Shown here: piece by piece, positions 61,016-64,000 of the stretch | Layout: every line of letters starts with the position of its first letter | Numbering within the stretch: position 1 is the first letter of the stretch | Assembly: GCA_965262485.1 (NCBI GenBank) | Contig: OZ253540.1 | Location: 3,658,001 to 3,722,000, forward strand | DNA length: 64,000 nt | Reading direction: 5' to 3' | Origin: Bin87 sp965262485 | GTDB taxonomy: Bacteria; Chloroflexota; Dehalococcoidia; Lucifugimonadales; UBA3495 | Made by a program: the position numbers and the translations under genes | Notes under the pieces: model-generated | What the model was told of the DNA's origin: nothing | The model's database searches: none | Seen by the model: only the letters and a program-made list of their open reading frames with translations

Positions 61016-61858
61016 TTATCGGAGGGTTAGCAGGTATTCCACCAGATCATCGACGTTCTCGTCCGAGAGATTCAGACCGGCTACGGTGGCTTCCATCAAT
61101 CCGGGCGCATACTCTTTGTCGATCCCTTCGTCGGGCGGGGCAGCGGTGTATTCGTCGGGTTCCACGATGGATTTGCGGATATACTCCTCGGCAGATTGGC
61201 CCGGTACTCGTCCGCCGGCGGTTGCCGCGACACGGGACAGGTTGGGACCCAATATACCCACGGATACACCGTCAATGGTGTGGCACGCCGCGCAGCCGCC
61301 GGCTCCGACGAACAACGTTTGTCCAGGCGACGCGCTGGCGCCGGTCTCGGGCGCCGGGGGCGCGATGTCTCCCGGCAGGGGCGGCGTGGGCACTACCAGG
61401 GGTTCAATCACCTCGACTGTGGGTTCATGGTGCACAAAGGGTTGCCCGCGGGCTTCTGAGAATTCACGCGGACTTGGGCGAAACACGCCGAACAGCAACA
61501 CCAGCGAGAGGGATACCACCAGACCCAATCCCAGCCCGGCAACGAATATCTGCCAGAGCAGGCCGTTCTCAAACTTCAGATGCATGAAGAATGCGACCAC
61601 GCAGAAGAACTTGATAACCGACAGGATGACCAGCGGAGCGATAACGATGCTCTCGCCGCGCAGGTCTTCGGGCACGATGATGAGGAATTCAACGAGAGTA
61701 ATAAGACCCAGGAAGACGGCCAGGATGCTGTACTGTTTGAGCCCTCCGTGAACGCCCTCGGGGACACGGCCGAAGAAGTACCTTCCAATCCCGACATCGC
61801 CGTGTTCGGCGTGCTCGTCGTGGGCCAGAGCGGCCTCCTGACCGGGGTTACTGCTCAT
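61016..61858 (-). CDS. Cytochrome c oxidase subunit IV-like protein fused to cytochrome c
   Basis: The 280-residue protein has two parts. The first is a CtaF/subunit IV-like membrane region with about three helices (YSILAVFLGLITLVEFLIIV, VILSVIKFFCVVAFFMHLKF and WQIFVAGLGLGLVVSLSLVL). After a Pro-rich linker (VVPTPPLPGDIAPPAPET) comes a class I cytochrome c domain with the heme motif CAACH and a likely axial Met in PGLMEATVAGL. The fusion would carry an electron-entry heme on the oxidase. It is the last gene of the ctaD-ctaE operon on the minus strand. Read-through is unlikely because the frame is continuous and has a single start. Confidence 0.85.
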   Translation of the reverse strand: MSSNPGQEAALAHDEHAEHGDVGIGRYFFGRVPEGVHGGLKQYSILAVFLGLITLVEFLIIVPEDLRGESIVIAPLVILSVIKFFCVVAFFMHLKFENGLLWQIFVAGLGLGLVVSLSLVLLFGVFRPSPREFSEARGQPFVHHEPTVEVIEPLVVPTPPLPGDIAPPAPETGASASPGQTLFVGAGGCAACHTIDGVSVGILGPNLSRVAATAGGRVPGQSAEEYIRKSIVEPDEYTAAPPDEGIDKEYAPGLMEATVAGLNLSDENVDDLVEYLLTLR

Positions 61859-61895
61859 TACGTTACTGCCTCCTGCAACCTTAACCGAACAATCG

Positions 61896-62576
61896 CTAAC
61901 CGAACAATCCGCTTACCCAGGTCCACCCCTGCACCGCGGCGTGTCCGGCATCCGCTGCCGGGCCGGAGTCGAAGCCGCCGATGAGGTACAGCAGGGTGAA
62001 AATCACTATCCAGACGATGTCAACGAAGTGCCAATACAGGCCGGCAATGTCGACGTCCAACGCCGAGGGGCGACCGGCCGGATTGCGGGCGGCGATGATT
62101 GCGATGGCGCCCAGCCAAACCAGCCCCAGCGTAACGTGGGCTCCGTGAAACCCGGTGAGCGTATAGAACGAACTGCTGAACAGGTTTGTTTCGTAGCGCA
62201 GCCCCTCGATTCGGAAGGCGTTGAATTCATACACCTGGAACCCGATAAACGTACCGCCCAGCAGGATGGTTAGCACCAGCCACTGGATCAACCGTTTCTG
62301 GTTGCCGTTGCGCGCGGCGGCCACTCCCATCACCATGGCGAACGAGCTCATCAGCAACACAAACGTGCTGATGGTGGTGATTGGGACATCAACAATGTCT
62401 TTCGGGTACGGTCCAACGATGCTCTGGCCCCGGTACACCATGTAGGTTGCGATCAGCGAGCCGAAGAACAGACAGTCGGACCCGAGAAACACCCACATGA
62501 GGAGTTTCCGGTGATTTATGCCAGTGGTGGTTTCTTCCTCCACCGGCGGAGCGTGTGTGGTGTCTACGTGGGCCAA
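61896..62576 (-). CDS. ctaE: Cytochrome c oxidase subunit III
   Basis: This 226-residue membrane protein has five main hydrophobic segments: MWVFLGSDCLFFGSLIATYM, a segment at TFVLLMSSFAMVMGVAAARN, FYTLTGFHGAHVTLGLVWLG, LYWHFVDIVWIVIFTLLYLI and one around QWLVLTILLGGTF. HGAHVTLG and YWHFVDIVW are hallmark subunit III positions, although the DxxH-type motifs vary. It is in the same operon as subunit I, 64 bp downstream of it. Confidence 0.93.
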   Translation of the reverse strand: MAHVDTTHAPPVEEETTTGINHRKLLMWVFLGSDCLFFGSLIATYMVYRGQSIVGPYPKDIVDVPITTISTFVLLMSSFAMVMGVAAARNGNQKRLIQWLVLTILLGGTFIGFQVYEFNAFRIEGLRYETNLFSSSFYTLTGFHGAHVTLGLVWLGAIAIIAARNPAGRPSALDVDIAGLYWHFVDIVWIVIFTLLYLIGGFDSGPAADAGHAAVQGWTWVSGLFG

Positions 62577-62640
62577 CGCGGGCCTCCTGGGTTAGGCAAG
62601 TACGGGTGTAGTCGGGTCCAGCATCGAATGAGCCGGCCGG

Positions 62641-64000
62641 TTAATAATGACCTTCTGCGACATGTTCGGCGGCATGTTCGGCGGCCGGCGGTTCGTTGGA
62701 CCAACCTATAACGCCGATGATCGTGATCAGGCCGCCAACGAAACTGACCGGGAACCGGATGTAGTTCCATCCGACGTCTATCAGCAGGCCACCGGCAATC
62801 CAGGCCACACCGAAAGATACGATCAGCGGCCAGTATGACGGGCTGGGCATGTGGATGGTGGATGCGTCGACGTGAGGCTCGCCAACCACCGTTTCACCGC
62901 GGGCGGCGGCTTCGCGCTTGGTGATCCAGAAATCATCCTGACCCTTCACCTGGGGAATCTCGGCGAAGTTGTACACCGGTGGCGGCGAAGAGATGCTCCA
63001 TTCCAGCGTGGGCGCGTCCCAGGGATCGTTGCCAGCCGGCGCTCCCTTGCGCGCGCTGCGCACGAAGTTGTGCATGAATATCAGGAAACCCGCGACGATG
63101 AAGAAATACCCGCCGGTAGCCAGCAGGTTCATACCCTCCCAGCCGAAGCCCTCCGCGTAGGTATAGATGCGGCGGGGCATTCCGTTGAGGCCGGCATAGT
63201 GCATGGGGAAGAACGTGAGGTTCATGCCCGCGAACATCAACCAGAAATGTATTTTGCCCATGGTCTCGTGGTACATCTTGCCCGTGATCTTGGGATACCA
63301 GTAATAGATGCCGGCGAAGATGCCGAAAATGGCCCCGCCAAACAGCACGTAGTGGATGTGGGCAACGATGTAGTAGGTGTCCTGTTGCTGGAAGTCGGAG
63401 GGGGACACGGCGTGGGATACACCGGAAAGGCCGCCCACGATGAACAGGGAAACGAATCCGATTGCCATCAACATGGGGGTGCGCAGGTCGATGGAGCCCC
63501 TCCACATGGTGCCGATCCAGTTGAATATCTTAACGCCGGTGGGCACTGCGATGAGCATAGTGGTAATGGTGAACACCGAGTTGGCGATGGGGCCAAGCCC
63601 CACCGTGAACATGTGATGACTCCACACTGCCCAGCTCATGATGGCGATTACGATCCCGGAGAACACGATCACGGGATAACCGAATAGCGGTTTACGGCTG
63701 AAGGTGGGAATGATTTCCGACACCACGCCCATTGCCGGCAGAATCAGGATGTACACCTCGGGGTGTCCGAACAGCCAGAAAAGGTGCTGCCAGAGGATGG
63801 GGTCGCCGCCGGCCGAGGCGTTGAAGAAGTTGCCCCCAAACTGACGGTCGGCGGTCAGCTCAATCAGGGCGACCGTTATGATTGGGAAGGCCAGCACCAT
63901 CAGGATGCTGGTAACCAGCGTCATCCACACGAACACCGGCATACGCATCAGCGACATTCCCGGAGCGCGCATATTGATGATGGTTACGACGAAGTTGAAA
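62641..64000 (-). CDS. ctaD: Cytochrome c oxidase subunit I, 5' end outside the window
   Basis: The frame is open to the window end, with FNFVVTIINMRAPGM at the start of the visible part, so the first 200-250 residues are missing. The visible core includes LFWLFGHPEVYILILPAMGV, SHHMFTVGLG with CuB-ligand histidines, a GSIDLRTPMLMAIGFVSLFI segment, THAVS-like VSHAVSPSDFQQQDTYYIVA, HIHYVLFGG, and helices IYYWYPKITGKMYHETMGKI. HHMFTVG and HPEVY confirm a heme-copper oxidase of the A type. The C-terminus extends past the usual last helix by two further hydrophobic segments (YWPLIVSFGVAWIAGGLLID, FPVSFVGGLITIIGVIGW), ending AEHAAEHVAEGHY. Confidence 0.95.
   Translation of the reverse strand, partial: FNFVVTIINMRAPGMSLMRMPVFVWMTLVTSILMVLAFPIITVALIELTADRQFGGNFFNASAGGDPILWQHLFWLFGHPEVYILILPAMGVVSEIIPTFSRKPLFGYPVIVFSGIVIAIMSWAVWSHHMFTVGLGPIANSVFTITTMLIAVPTGVKIFNWIGTMWRGSIDLRTPMLMAIGFVSLFIVGGLSGVSHAVSPSDFQQQDTYYIVAHIHYVLFGGAIFGIFAGIYYWYPKITGKMYHETMGKIHFWLMFAGMNLTFFPMHYAGLNGMPRRIYTYAEGFGWEGMNLLATGGYFFIVAGFLIFMHNFVRSARKGAPAGNDPWDAPTLEWSISSPPPVYNFAEIPQVKGQDDFWITKREAAARGETVVGEPHVDASTIHMPSPSYWPLIVSFGVAWIAGGLLIDVGWNYIRFPVSFVGGLITIIGVIGWSNEPPAAEHAAEHVAEGHY

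Overview
The window reads as a chromosomal segment of an aerobic, heterotrophic bacterium of roughly 60% GC. My best guess is Chloroflexota, in the SAR202/Dehalococcoidia-like uncultured groups. That guess rests on gene content: Ala/Thr/Pro-rich lipoprotein linkers, an LLM flavin oxidoreductase, thiolase-DUF35 and CaiB/BaiF CoA chemistry, a split acyl-CoA mutase and an aa3-type oxidase. There is no rRNA or marker phylogeny in the window, so the placement is inference.

Layout. 1-5083: two paralogous peptide/nickel-type ABC substrate-binding lipoproteins and two permeases, with no ATPase genes. 5100-8460: a REP-like hairpin, a small element with inverted ends, a consensus promoter, a DUF35/thiolase pair and a MidA-like methyltransferase. 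8536-12298: an IstB remnant, a gamma-glutamyltransferase, then a gene graveyard (Tex S1 fragment, transposase tail, response-regulator fragment) ending at tRNA-Ser(CGA). 12832-14761: threonine synthase, NIL-domain and ThiS/MoaD genes, possibly a thiocarboxylate-dependent sulfur amino acid cassette. 14771-20812: an accessory zone with a RelA/SpoT-domain protein and partner, an LLM oxidoreductase, higBA, a PLD nuclease-wHTH gene, small membrane proteins, and an AbrB-like antitoxin with a PIN toxin broken by a repeat. 21012-27809: acyl-CoA mutase large and B12 subunits with a GHKL ATPase/STAS-like pair between them, a phenylacetate-CoA ligase-like enzyme, an MBL hydrolase and a CoA transferase. 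27899-29590: HsdS remnant, hicAB with a palindromic operator, and a decayed fic gene. 29645-38130: TPR protein, 5'-3' exonuclease, frameshifted malate synthase, coiled-coil repeat protein, a large PEPCK-like protein, a repeat cluster and an FMN-binding protein.

38268-45694 is the most striking part. The last ~94-110 bp of an M16 peptidase gene recur twice downstream in direct orientation. The copies bracket two gene cassettes: a type II restriction-modification pair (D12 adenine methylase plus NotI-family endonuclease), and a two-gene unit of a DUF4365 nuclease-like protein and an unrecognised 380-residue partner. An Mrr-like endonuclease gene follows the third copy. This looks like repeated integration of defence cassettes at the 3' end of a housekeeping gene, although no recombinase is present.

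46014-64000 is mostly ordinary: RNase PH, ComEC/ComEA, hydrolases, TrmO, HEPN/PaREP1, an FmdB-type zinc ribbon, a beta-lactamase-fold esterase, an HtrA-like protease, a MATE transporter, a SIMPL lipoprotein, a kinase-like protein, and cytochrome oxidase genes in which subunit IV is fused to cytochrome c. Four families of short dispersed repeats fill most intergenic gaps. One carries another element nested inside it.
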